This document shows, in pieces, positions 44,787 through 53,769 of a stretch of DNA of 64,000 bases. The position numbers were made by a program, and so were the translations under genes. This DNA comes from JACCXE01 sp963718605. GTDB taxonomy: Bacteria > Actinomycetota > Acidimicrobiia > Acidimicrobiales > JACCXE01. A model generated the notes under the pieces. It had not been told where the DNA came from. It searched no databases and worked only from the letters and a program-made list of their open reading frames with translations. How positions within the stretch are numbered: position 1 is the first letter of the stretch; every line of letters begins with the position of its first letter. The DNA is taken from contig OY970363.1 of NCBI GenBank assembly GCA_963718605.1, forward strand, positions 1,922,001 through 1,986,000, read 5' to 3'.

Positions 44787-47012
44787 GTGAGCGTGGGGAC
44801 CGCGACGATGGTCGCGACGGCGGAGCCGCCTGAACTTCCGGCGACGGATCGCGACTACCGGCCCGCGCTCGTGCTGGGGTTGATGTTGCTCGTCTACGTC
44901 GTCGTGTTCGGCACGTTGACGTGGCGGCAGCAGTCGAACTTCGGCACGTTCGGCTTCGACATGGGCATTTACGACCAGGGCATCTGGCTCTTGTCGCGGT
45001 TCCACACGCCCTTCGTTACCGTCCGCGGCCTGAACTACTTCGGCCATCACGTCAACCCGATCACGGTGCTGTTCGTGCCCGCCTATTGGCTCGGCGCCGG
45101 GCCGCACTTCTTGTACATCGTCGAGACGATCGCGATGGCCGCCGGCGCGATCCCGCTGTGGTTGTTGACGCGGGACCGTACAGATCCGTGGACCGCCCTC
45201 GTGCCCGCCGGCGTGTTCCTGCTGTATCCGTCGCTCGAATGGATCAACTGGTGGCACTTCCACCCCGACGCGCTGATCATCACGCCGTTGCTGTTCGCGT
45301 GGTGGCTCGCGTCGCGCAAGAAGTGGAAGTGGTTCGCGGTTGCGATCCTGGCCGCGCTGCTCGCGAAGGAGGACGCGTCGCTCGCGGTCTTCCTAATGGG
45401 TGCGGTGTTATGGATCCGCGGCGAACGCAAAATCGGCCTGCGCACGGCGCTCGCCGGGGTTGGCTGGTTCTTGCTCTGCACGCGCGTGGTGATTCCGATC
45501 GCGAACCACGGCGGTGGCGCGTTCTACGAAGAGTTCTTCCCCGGCTTCGGCAACTCGTTGCCCGAGATCGTGTTCAACCTCGTGCGGCATCCGAGCAAGG
45601 TGTATCGGGTCGCGTTCCTATCCGACCGCATGACGTACTACCGCCAGCTGCTGTTGCCTGTCGGGCTGTTGCCGATCGCGGCGCCGATGTTGCTGTTCAT
45701 GGCCGCACCGCAAACGCTGATCAACGTGGTGTCCGGCCACGTATACACGCATCAGATTCGTTACCACTACTCGTCAGTGCTGATCGCGGTCATCTTCATC
45801 GCGACGGTCGACGTGTTTTGTCGGTTCGTGCAGCGGGGCGACGGTTGGCGCGTGGTGCTGGTGGCGCTGCTGTCGGTCAGCGCGATCGTGTCCAACCGCG
45901 AGTTCTCACCCTCGCCGATAAGCCGGCAGTTCCACTCCGGCGTCTGGGCGCAGCCCTCGCCGCGCCACGCAGCGGTGAACGCCGCGCTCAAACTCGTCAA
46001 GCCGAGCGACGGCGTGACCGCCACGTACTACCTCGTGCCTCACCTCACGCACCGGGTGCACATCTACGAGTTCCCGAACCCGTTCAAGCCTGCCAACTGG
46101 GGCGTGCACGACTCGGACCATCCCGCGGATCTCAACACGTCGAACGTGCTGGTCCTCGACACGTTGCTCCTCGGCGGCGACAAGCCCATTTATGACGCGC
46201 TCATCGCGGCGGGCACGTTCCGCGTGGTCTTCGATCGCGACAGCATCATCGTGGCGCGACGCGGCGCAACGTTCATGAGTCCGTCACCGCGCGCGGCGCG
46301 GCCCCGGCGGTGTTTATCCGTGGTCGTGCCCTGCTTCAACGAGGAAGCCACGGTCGAGACGCTGCTGCGCAGCGTGCTGGCGTCGCCCTATACGGCTCAA
46401 GTGGTCGTGGTCGACGACGGGTCGACCGACGCCACGCTCGAGCGGGTGCGGGCCGTGGTGGACGAACGGGTCGCCGTGTTCGAGCAGGGCACGAACCAAG
46501 GCAAGGGAGCGGCGCTGCGCCGAGGCTTTGCCGAGTGCACCGCTGAGTTCGCGATCGTGCAGGACGCCGACCTCGAATACGACCCCGAGGAGTTCGGCGA
46601 GCTGCTCGGTCCGCTGCTGGCGGGTAAGGCCGACGTCGTTTACGGGTCGCGGTTCCACACGTCGCGGCCGCGCCGCGTCGTCTACTTCTGGCACTACGTC
46701 GGGAATCGGCTCCTGACGCTGGCGTCGAACATCTGCACCAACCTGAACTTGACCGACATGGAGACCTGTTACAAGGCGTTCCGGCGCGAGGTCATCCAGG
46801 GCATCGAGATCGAGGAGGACCGCTTCGGTTTTGAGCCCGAAGTCACCGCCAAGGTGGCGCGCGGGGGCTGGCGGGTCTACGAGGTCGGTATCTCGTACTC
46901 GGGCCGGACCTACGCCGAGGGCAAGAAGATCGGCTGGAAGGACGGCGTCCGGGCGTTGTACTGCATCGCCCGGTATTCGCCCCCGGGCATGCGCCTGCGC
47001 CGCCAGGCCTAG
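44787..47012 (+). CDS. DUF2079 membrane protein fused to a polyprenyl-phosphate-type GT2 glycosyltransferase
   Basis: Residues about 25-490 are a DUF2079 integral membrane protein with around ten helices and a first-loop acidic motif (FGFDMGIYDQGIWLLSRF), a GT-C-like design. The last 235 residues are a DPM1-like GT2: SVVVPCFNEEATVETLLRSV, VVVDDGSTDATL, QGKGAALRRGF, VQDADLEYDP (DxD), DMETCYKAFRREV, and a GRTYAEGKKIGWKDGVRA end block. The GT2 half likely makes a polyprenyl-phosphate sugar that the membrane half uses; that is inference. GTG 44787 is my choice of start; ATG 44814 is possible. Confidence 0.85.
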   Translation: MSVGTATMVATAEPPELPATDRDYRPALVLGLMLLVYVVVFGTLTWRQQSNFGTFGFDMGIYDQGIWLLSRFHTPFVTVRGLNYFGHHVNPITVLFVPAYWLGAGPHFLYIVETIAMAAGAIPLWLLTRDRTDPWTALVPAGVFLLYPSLEWINWWHFHPDALIITPLLFAWWLASRKKWKWFAVAILAALLAKEDASLAVFLMGAVLWIRGERKIGLRTALAGVGWFLLCTRVVIPIANHGGGAFYEEFFPGFGNSLPEIVFNLVRHPSKVYRVAFLSDRMTYYRQLLLPVGLLPIAAPMLLFMAAPQTLINVVSGHVYTHQIRYHYSSVLIAVIFIATVDVFCRFVQRGDGWRVVLVALLSVSAIVSNREFSPSPISRQFHSGVWAQPSPRHAAVNAALKLVKPSDGVTATYYLVPHLTHRVHIYEFPNPFKPANWGVHDSDHPADLNTSNVLVLDTLLLGGDKPIYDALIAAGTFRVVFDRDSIIVARRGATFMSPSPRAARPRRCLSVVVPCFNEEATVETLLRSVLASPYTAQVVVVDDGSTDATLERVRAVVDERVAVFEQGTNQGKGAALRRGFAECTAEFAIVQDADLEYDPEEFGELLGPLLAGKADVVYGSRFHTSRPRRVVYFWHYVGNRLLTLASNICTNLNLTDMETCYKAFRREVIQGIEIEEDRFGFEPEVTAKVARGGWRVYEVGISYSGRTYAEGKKIGWKDGVRALYCIARYSPPGMRLRRQA

Positions 47013-47029
47013 AACCTTCGGGTGGCGGC

Positions 47030-47058
47030 TTGCGTCCGTCGGCGGGTCGATTTAGTCT
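47030..47058 (+). promoter_or_regulatory. Candidate groEL promoter
   Basis: TTGCGT (47030-47035), 17 nt, then TAGTCT (47053-47058), which ends one base before CIRCE. The hexamers are only partial matches; the spacing and position make it plausible. Confidence 0.45.
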
Positions 47059-47085
47059 TTAGCACTCGCATAGTGAGAGTGCTAA
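47059..47085 (+). promoter_or_regulatory. CIRCE operator (HrcA binding site)
   Basis: TTAGCACTC - 9 nt - GAGTGCTAA is a perfect consensus CIRCE element. It lies 37 nt before the groEL ATG. HrcA bound here would repress groEL until heat shock. Confidence 0.97.
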
Positions 47086-47122
47086 CGCCGGGTTACGGCC
47101 CCGCAAATGGAGGAAGTTGTAA

Positions 47123-48748
47123 ATGGCCAAGTTGATCGCCTTTGACGAGCAGGCCCGCCGGTCGCTCGAGAGCGGCATGAACCAGCTCGCAGACGCCGTG
47201 CGCGTCACACTCGGCCCCAAGGGCCGCAACGTTGTTCTGGAGAAGAAGTGGGGCGCTCCCACCATCACGAACGACGGTGTTTCGATCGCCAAGGAGATCG
47301 AGCTCGAAGATCCCTTCGAGCGGATCGGCGCCGAACTCGTCAAGGAAGTCGCCAAGAAGACCGACGATGTTGCCGGTGACGGCACCACCACGGCCACCGT
47401 CCTCGCCTGGGCCATGGTCCGCGAGGGCCTGAAGAACGTTGCCGCTGGCGCGAACCCGATGAGCCTGAAGAAGGGCATCGAGGCCGCGGTCGAGGCTGCG
47501 CTGGCGTCGCTGCGGGACCTGTCCAAGGACGTCGAGTCCAAGGAGCAGATCGCTCAGGTAGCCGGCATCTCCGCCGCCGATCCTGAAATCGGTGCACTCA
47601 TCGCCGACGCGATCGACCGCGTAGGCAAGGACGGCGTTATCACCGTCGAAGAGTCACAGACCTTCGGCATGGAGATGGAGTTCGTCGAGGGCATGCGCTT
47701 CGACAAGGGCTTCATCTCGCCGTACTTCGTCACGGACCCCGAGCGGATGGAAGCGGTTCTCGACGATCCGTACATCCTCTACGTCGGCTCGAAGATCACC
47801 GCCGTGCGCGACCTGCTGCCCGTCCTCGAGAAGGTCATGCAGGGTGGCAAGCCGCTCGTCATCATCGCTGAGGACATCGAAGGCGAAGCGCTCGCGACTC
47901 TCGTGGTCAACAAGATCCGCGGCACCTTCAAGTCTGCCGCCGTCAAGGCGCCCGGCTTCGGCGAGCGCCGCAAGGCGATGCTGCAGGACATGGCGATTCT
48001 CACCGGTGGCCAGGTTGTCACCGAGGAAGTCGGCCTGAAGCTCGAGAACGTGGACCTGTCGCTGCTTGGTCACGCCCGCAAGGTCGTCATCACCAAGGAC
48101 GAGACCACGATCATCGAAGGCGCCGGCGACAAGAAGGACGTCCAGGGCCGCGTCTCGCAGATCAAGGCCGAGATCGACAACACCGACTCGGACTACGACC
48201 GCGAGAAGCTGCAAGAGCGTCTCGCCAAGTTGAGCGGCGGCGTGGCCGTCCTCAAGGTCGGCGCGGCTACCGAGGTCGAGCTGAAGGAAAAGAAGCACCG
48301 CATCGAAGACGCCGTGTCGACCACGAAGGCTGCGGTCGAAGAGGGCGTTGTGCCCGGCGGTGGCGTGGCGCTGCTGCGTTCGCAGGCTCGCATCCTCGAC
48401 GTCGCTGACAAGCTCGAAGGCGACGAAGCCACCGGTGCCCGCATGGTCGCCAAGGCCGTCGAAGAGCCGCTCAAGCAGATCGCGATCAACGCCGGCCTCG
48501 AAGGTGGCGTCGTGATCGAGAAGGTGCGCTCGCTCAAGAAGGCGACCGAAGGCCTCAACGCCGCCACCGGCGAGTATGAGGACATGCTCAAGGCCGGCAT
48601 CACCGACGCGACCAAGGTCACGTCGTCGGCTCTGCAGAACGCGGCGTCGATCGCGGCGCTGTTCCTCACCACCGAGGCGGTCATCGTCGACAAGCCCGAA
48701 GAAGCACCGGCCGGCGGTATGCCCGGCGGCGGGATGGAAGATTTCTAA
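47123..48748 (+). CDS. groL: Chaperonin GroEL (60 kDa)
   Basis: The 541-aa protein has the ATP-binding block VAGDGTTTATVLA (near residue 84), the apical domain, and the signature AAVEEGVVPGGGVALL, and ends with the flexible GGMPGGGMEDF tail (Gly/Met rather than His tail). GGAGG lies just before ATG 47123. No groES is adjacent, so it is a monocistronic groEL under its own CIRCE, followed by a good terminator. Confidence 0.96.
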   Translation: MAKLIAFDEQARRSLESGMNQLADAVRVTLGPKGRNVVLEKKWGAPTITNDGVSIAKEIELEDPFERIGAELVKEVAKKTDDVAGDGTTTATVLAWAMVREGLKNVAAGANPMSLKKGIEAAVEAALASLRDLSKDVESKEQIAQVAGISAADPEIGALIADAIDRVGKDGVITVEESQTFGMEMEFVEGMRFDKGFISPYFVTDPERMEAVLDDPYILYVGSKITAVRDLLPVLEKVMQGGKPLVIIAEDIEGEALATLVVNKIRGTFKSAAVKAPGFGERRKAMLQDMAILTGGQVVTEEVGLKLENVDLSLLGHARKVVITKDETTIIEGAGDKKDVQGRVSQIKAEIDNTDSDYDREKLQERLAKLSGGVAVLKVGAATEVELKEKKHRIEDAVSTTKAAVEEGVVPGGGVALLRSQARILDVADKLEGDEATGARMVAKAVEEPLKQIAINAGLEGGVVIEKVRSLKKATEGLNAATGEYEDMLKAGITDATKVTSSALQNAASIAALFLTTEAVIVDKPEEAPAGGMPGGGMEDF

Positions 48749-48770
48749 GTCCCGCTAAGGAGTACGGAGA

Positions 48771-48800
48771 CGCCCGGGGCCGCAAGGTCCCGGGCGTTTT
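48771..48800 (+). terminator. Intrinsic terminator after groEL
   Basis: CGCCCGGG (48771-48778) pairs with CCCGGGCG (48789-48796) around a 10-nt loop, followed by TTTT. It is 22 nt past the groEL stop. Confidence 0.85.
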
Positions 48801-48828
48801 CGCGTCTGGGGGCGTATCTTTTCGCCTT

Positions 48829-50034
48829 ATGACAGCTACTGGGGCAGTGCGTCAGATCCAGCCGACGCGGGCGGGCATATCGCCGTGGCGGGCGTTCCCC
48901 GCGAAACCGGAGGACTGGTTCGACCAAGCAGAGATCGACAAGGCGAAGCGCTATTTGAAGCCGCTCCGCGTTGAATGCCTCATCAAAAAGACGCTCAACC
49001 TCGCGATCGACATTGCGGTGATCCGCTCGCATTTGATGCCGAAGCTGTTGGACGAGCTCGGCTGGAACAACTGGGTCCTCGACCTTGTCGCCGTGATCGC
49101 CGCGATCACCGTCATCGGCATCGCCACAAACATCGGCTTCGACTGGTGGGAGTCGATGGTCTACGACAAGAAGTGGGAGTTCTCCACGATGACGCCGGCC
49201 ACGTTCTTCGCCGATCTGGCCAAAGGTCTGCCGCTCGGCATCGTGTTGAACCTGGTGCTGCTGTTGCCGCTGTGGGCCGTCATCCGCCACACCGACAGCT
49301 GGTGGATCGTGGGCTGGGTCGTGTTCTCGTTTTTCAACGTGGGTCTCGCGCTGCTGTTTCCGAAGTTCATCGCGCCCATCTTCAATAAGTTCAAGCCGCT
49401 CGAAAACGACGATCTGCATCAGGATCTGCTCGCAGTCGCGCACAGCGTTGGCGCCGACATCGAAAAGGTCGAAGTGGAGGACGCGTCGAAGCGCGACAAG
49501 CGCGACAACGCGTATGTTGCCGGCGCCGGCAAGACGCGGCGTGTGGTGCTCTTCGACACGATCCTCGACCGTCCGAAAGAACAGATCAGGTGGGTCACCG
49601 CCCACGAGATCGGCCACTGGAAGCTGAAGCACATCATGAAGCGCATCCCGGTCATTCTCGGGTTGCTGCTTGTCAACTTTGCGGTGATGAAGGTCGTGCT
49701 CGAGAACGACTCCGTGCTCAAGTTCGCGGGCGTGAAATCACTGGGGGACCCGGCCGCAGTGCCGTTGTTCCTCATCATCTTCGGCGTGCCGATGATGGTG
49801 TTGGGACTGGTCGCGTCGTACATGTCGCGCGCGGCCGAACGTGAGGCGGATCTCTTCGGCTTGGAGGCGGTGCCCGAACCGGAGGCGGCGATGGCGATGA
49901 TGCGCGCCCTGCACGTCGACAACCTCGCCGACCTCACGCCGTCGTGGTGGAAGCGGATCAATCACTCGCATCCGCCGGTCGCCGAAAGATTGGCGATGAT
50001 GCAGGAGTGGGAGCGGCGCCAGGCGACGTCGTAG
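48829..50034 (+). CDS. M48 family (Ste24/CAAX protease-like) metalloprotease
   Basis: The 401-aa membrane protein has at least five helices and the zinc site TAHEIGHWKLKH (HEXXH) near residue 262, with the downstream acidic ligand in EREADLFGLEAV. The layout matches Ste24-type endopeptidases (CAAX protease 1 fold); in Bacteria the substrates are mostly unknown membrane proteins. ATG 48829 follows the groEL terminator. Convergent with the SpoIID gene, stops adjoining. Confidence 0.88.
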   Translation: MTATGAVRQIQPTRAGISPWRAFPAKPEDWFDQAEIDKAKRYLKPLRVECLIKKTLNLAIDIAVIRSHLMPKLLDELGWNNWVLDLVAVIAAITVIGIATNIGFDWWESMVYDKKWEFSTMTPATFFADLAKGLPLGIVLNLVLLLPLWAVIRHTDSWWIVGWVVFSFFNVGLALLFPKFIAPIFNKFKPLENDDLHQDLLAVAHSVGADIEKVEVEDASKRDKRDNAYVAGAGKTRRVVLFDTILDRPKEQIRWVTAHEIGHWKLKHIMKRIPVILGLLLVNFAVMKVVLENDSVLKFAGVKSLGDPAAVPLFLIIFGVPMMVLGLVASYMSRAAEREADLFGLEAVPEPEAAMAMMRALHVDNLADLTPSWWKRINHSHPPVAERLAMMQEWERRQATS

Positions 50035-51636
50035 TTAGGACAGGTGCGCGTGCCACGCGTCGCGGTGGCGCCGCCGCGCGGTAATCGCCGCGATCCCTAC
50101 GCCGATCCACAGCGCGAACGCCAAGCCGCCAACGAGGCCGACACCGTGGTTCTTGGCAACTGGGAGCGCGGGCGAGAACGCGTCCGGTTCGAGTCGGGCC
50201 GCGACCGTCGCGTGACCTTCGGTCAGTGCGGCGGCCTGTTCGGGCGGAGCTTGCAAGATGGAACCGCCCTTCAGTGTCGCCACTTCGGTTGCCATCACCA
50301 CTCGCAGCGTGAACAGGGTCGACTGCAATCCGAGCGACGCGTCGAACGCGAGACCCGTCACCGTGAGGTCGCCGCGTGAACCGTGCAGCACGACGCGCGT
50401 CGCCCGTCCCGAGCCGCCCCGCTCGGATACCTCAACTCCCGTGATGTCACCGCGGTACTTCAAGCGGCTCGCAACGTCGCGCAGTGCGATCGTGACCGAC
50501 CACGGTGACGGGTTGGTTGTGAGGTAGGGGGCGGCCCGCAGGTACGGGTAGCTCGGGCCGGTCTGGCCGAAGCCCTCTTCGCGCGTGGCGCTGTGGCCCC
50601 CGCCGTTGGCCGAGTACACGGCCGATGCCAGGGACTTGCCCCACAGCAGCACCTGGCCCGCCGTGGCGGTCACGGCCTTGTCCATGGCGGCGTACTCGGC
50701 GTCGGCGCCGAGGTACACCTGACACCGCTGCGTGTCGCACAACTCGCCGCCCGCGGCCATCGCCCGCAAGGCGTACGTGCGCGCCGCGATCGCTTGAGAC
50801 TGCAACGACGCGGCGGGCCAGCTGGGATTGCGCACCTCACCCATGCCGCGCAGGTAGGTCTCGACCGGCACCTGGTTCACGAATCGAACCGCGCCGGCCA
50901 CCGGTGCCATCTCGACGATGCCGCGGTAGCGATGGTTGCGCGGCGTCACGCCGATACGACCCTCGCCCGTCGGCGCGGCGGTGACGACACCACTGAACAG
51001 CGCGACGGGTTGCGCCGCGTTCGTGGTGGTCGACGTCGTCGTCGCAGGTGCGGAGGGCACGGAAGTGGTGGTGATCACGCCGGCTTGTTTGTCAGCGCCG
51101 CTGTGCTGCCGGAACGGGAGCAACGTGGAACTGGTCGTCGTCGGTTCGGGTTTGCGCGTGGTCGACGTGGTGGACGACGACGTCGAGCTAGAGGTCGTCG
51201 GGGCCGGCGCCGCGGCGGCGAATGTCTTCACCCGGGTGCCATCGCCGTCGCGGTAGACGAGCGCAGTCCCGCCCGGAGCGACCTTGAGCGGCAGCGTCAT
51301 CGGCGGGCTGTTCGGCGCGGGATAGCCGCGCACCTCGCCGCCATCGGGAAAGCTGAGTTCGACCGAGTTACCGGTGAGCACAGGCACGCGCACGGAACCG
51401 GTGCCCTTGCCGATCGTGGTGCCCGGATAGAACTGCCCGAGGATCTGTTTCGCGGTGGCCCCGGCGACGCCCATCGCGAGTGCGCCATCCTGAGCCATGC
51501 CGACTCCATGACCGTGGCCGCGTCCGTCTACCTGAATGGCGGGGATGGGCTCGCCGGCGCGTGTCGGTGGCGCGGTGACGACGGCGGTGAGCGCAACGAG
51601 CGCGGAGACGCGCGCGATCAGCGAGGTTCTCCGCAC
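50035..51636 (-). CDS. SpoIID/LytB domain protein
   Basis: The 533-aa protein has a signal peptide (residues 1-27), then the SpoIID-associated motif DGRGHGHGVGMAQDGALAMG at the start of the mature part, a Thr/Ser/Pro-rich linker (about 140-210), the SpoIID core (YRGIVEMAPV, NQVPVETYLRGMGEV, AIAARTYALRAM, SANGGGHSA) and a C-terminal helix plus basic tail. Family members cleave or remodel peptidoglycan glycan strands. It is not evidence of sporulation, since the domain is widespread in Actinobacteria. Confidence 0.87.
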   Translation of the reverse strand: MRRTSLIARVSALVALTAVVTAPPTRAGEPIPAIQVDGRGHGHGVGMAQDGALAMGVAGATAKQILGQFYPGTTIGKGTGSVRVPVLTGNSVELSFPDGGEVRGYPAPNSPPMTLPLKVAPGGTALVYRDGDGTRVKTFAAAAPAPTTSSSTSSSTTSTTRKPEPTTTSSTLLPFRQHSGADKQAGVITTTSVPSAPATTTSTTTNAAQPVALFSGVVTAAPTGEGRIGVTPRNHRYRGIVEMAPVAGAVRFVNQVPVETYLRGMGEVRNPSWPAASLQSQAIAARTYALRAMAAGGELCDTQRCQVYLGADAEYAAMDKAVTATAGQVLLWGKSLASAVYSANGGGHSATREEGFGQTGPSYPYLRAAPYLTTNPSPWSVTIALRDVASRLKYRGDITGVEVSERGGSGRATRVVLHGSRGDLTVTGLAFDASLGLQSTLFTLRVVMATEVATLKGGSILQAPPEQAAALTEGHATVAARLEPDAFSPALPVAKNHGVGLVGGLAFALWIGVGIAAITARRRHRDAWHAHLS

Positions 51637-51652
51637 GGATTGAGTCTCGCGC

Positions 51653-52183
51653 CTACGCGGCGGAACGCACCTGCGCGAGCACCTTTTCGACGTCCTTGAG
51701 GTGATGCACGCCTTCGTGCACGGCGTTTTGCAACATGGTCAGCAGATCGCGCTCGCCCCACGGGAACGTAGCGGTGCGACTCCAGCCCGGCCCGTCCACG
51801 CGTTCGGCCTGCGCAACGAGCGCGCCGCAGTTCGCCTTGAGTTGCGCGAGCAATGGCTCCTTCGGCAGCTCGTTCCACTTCGCCGATACGACCTTTTCGT
51901 CCGGATCCGTAAATCCGATCGTCGGGTTGTTCTCCTCGAACATTTGCTTAATGACGGACGCGAACTCGTCCATCAGATCCACGACGTGCGCGGTGTACTC
52001 GATCGCGGACCACACATCCGGGGACGGGCGCGTGCGGATGACCTTCTCGTCGTCTTCGCCCGGCGCCGGTGCCAACGCTTCGGTGAAACGTCGGGGAAAC
52101 GACTTGATCGTGTTGATCGCGAACGGCGGATGCAGCGTGCCGTAGTCGACCCCGCATTCAGGACAAACCCACGCGTCACTCAT
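51653..52183 (-). CDS. DinB-like four-helix protein with N-terminal CxxC
   Basis: The 176-aa protein opens WVCPECGVDYG (a CxxC pair), then a DinB/mycothiol-maleylpyruvate isomerase-like helical bundle (TRPSPDVWSAIEYTAHVVDL, and MLQNAVHEGVHHLKDVEKVL). The H-x3-HH histidines resemble the metal site of DinB proteins. Such proteins often use mycothiol or bacillithiol, but the reaction here is unknown. ATG at 52183. Confidence 0.8.
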   Translation of the reverse strand: MSDAWVCPECGVDYGTLHPPFAINTIKSFPRRFTEALAPAPGEDDEKVIRTRPSPDVWSAIEYTAHVVDLMDEFASVIKQMFEENNPTIGFTDPDEKVVSAKWNELPKEPLLAQLKANCGALVAQAERVDGPGWSRTATFPWGERDLLTMLQNAVHEGVHHLKDVEKVLAQVRSAA

Positions 52184-52203
52184 ACAGCCAACCGTATTCC
52201 TCT

Positions 52204-52921
52204 TTAGGTTTCGGTTTCGATCCCGAGGTAGGCGGCGCGGACCGCCGGGTCTTCGGCGAGGTCACTGGCGGCGCCTTCGCGGACAACTTCGCCGGTCGCG
52301 AGGATGTACGCGCGGTTGGCGCGCCGCAATGCCTGCGCCGCGTTCTGCTCGACGAGCAGGATCGTGGTGCCCTGTTCGTTGATCTCGCTGATGATCGAGA
52401 AGATCTGCGCGACCAGTCGCGGGGCCAGGCCCATCGACGGCTCGTCGAGCAACAGCAGTCGTCGGCGCGCTCATCAGCGCGCGCCCGATCGCAACCATCT
52501 GTTGCTCGCCGCCCGACAGTGTGCCGGTCGCCTGCTTGGCCCGTTCCTTCAAGCGAGGAAACAGCGTGAAGACGCGATCGAACTCTTGCGTGAGCTTGCC
52601 CTTGCGAAGGTAGGCGCCCATCTCGAGGTTCTCGGTGACCGTCATGCCGGGGAACATGCCGCGGCCTTCCGGCGCGTGGCCGATGCCGCGTTTCACGAGT
52701 TGATGGGCGGGGATGCCGGCGATCGATTCGCCTTCGAAAAGAACGTCTCCCGAGCAAGGTTTGAGCAGCCCGGAGATCGTCTTCAGCGTAGTGGTTTTGC
52801 CCGCTCCGTTGGCGCCGATCAGCGTGACGATCTCGCCGCTCGTCGACGTGCAGGCTGATGCCCTTAATCGCGCGGATCGGCCCGTACTCGACGCCGAGTC
52901 CCGGAGTTCAAGCAGCGCCAT
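52204..52921 (-). CDS. livF: Branched-chain amino-acid ABC transporter ATP-binding protein LivF (frame interrupted)
   Basis: Walker A is GANGAGKTTTLK, the signature TLSGGEQQMVAIGRAL, and the +1 frame gives LDEPSMGLAPRLVAQIF (Walker B) and ILLVEQNAAQALR. There are three breaks: one base lost near 52905 (LRDSAS for LRDLGVEYG), and a GC/CG lost near 52850 (VDE-R-GEIV) and near 52465 (SAPT-R-LLLLDEP). With these restored the protein is a normal LivF of about 240 aa. It forms the ATPase pair with LivG. Confidence 0.85.
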
Positions 52922-53768
52922 CGTCGGCCTCTACTCCTAGGTACGCCTCGATGACGGCCTGGTCGCCTTGCACCGCGGCGGGTGCGCCACTGGCGATGAC
53001 CTTGCCGAAGTCGAGCACGGTGACTTCCTCGACGAGCCCCATCACCAGATTCATGTCGTGCTCGATAAGCACGACGGTGATGCCCTGGTCGCGGATGCGT
53101 TTGATCAGCGTGATCAACGCGGCCTTCTCGGTCTTGTTCATGCCCGCGCCCGGTTCGTCGAGCAACAACAGGCATGGATCGGTCGCGAGGGCTCTGGCGA
53201 TTTCGAGTCGACGCTGATCGCCGTAGGGCATGGAGCCGGCGCGGGCGTCGCCACGTCCCCGCAGACCCACGAACGCGAGCAGGGCTTCTGCGTGAACCTT
53301 CGCGTCGCTTTCCTCAGTGCGCCGACGGCGACCGAAGCCGAGCGCGCCCGGCACGCTCGTCTTGTGATGGGCGTCGAGGCCTACGGCGACGTTGGTGCGC
53401 GCCGACAGGTCGGGGAACAGCCGGATGTTCTGGAACGTGCGGGCGATGCCGGCCTTGCAGATCTTGTGTGGCGGCTTACCGACGATCGATTTGCCGTCGA
53501 GTCGGATGTCGCCGCTGGTCGGTTCGACTACACCGGTGATGGCGTTGAACAGCGTGGTCTTTCCGGCGCCGTTGGGCCCGATCACGCCGACGATGGCGCC
53601 GGTGGGTACCGAGAAGGTGACGGTGTCGAGGGCGCGCACGCCGCCGAAGTCCATCGTGAGTTTGTCGATTTCGAGGCAAGCCGAACCAGCTTGCATCGAC
53701 CGGTTGCCGGTGAGGCCAGGATCCGTTGTGTCGACTTCGTCCGGGTCGGGCGCCTCGGTCGTCGCCAT
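52908..53768 (-). CDS. livG: Branched-chain amino-acid ABC transporter ATP-binding protein LivG
   Basis: Complete 286-aa ATPase: GPNGAGKTTLFNAITG (Walker A), TFQNIRLFPDLSARTNVAVG (Q-loop region), SMPYGDQRRLEIARAL (signature, GDQ in place of GQQ), LLLLDEPGAGMN (Walker B) and VVLIEHDMNLVM (H-loop). A 29-residue acidic leader precedes the domain; the ATG at 53768 sits at or inside the end of livM. The only intact gene of the transporter besides livK. Confidence 0.92.
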   Translation of the reverse strand: MATTEAPDPDEVDTTDPGLTGNRSMQAGSACLEIDKLTMDFGGVRALDTVTFSVPTGAIVGVIGPNGAGKTTLFNAITGVVEPTSGDIRLDGKSIVGKPPHKICKAGIARTFQNIRLFPDLSARTNVAVGLDAHHKTSVPGALGFGRRRRTEESDAKVHAEALLAFVGLRGRGDARAGSMPYGDQRRLEIARALATDPCLLLLDEPGAGMNKTEKAALITLIKRIRDQGITVVLIEHDMNLVMGLVEEVTVLDFGKVIASGAPAAVQGDQAVIEAYLGVEADDGAA

Positions 53769-53769
53769 T

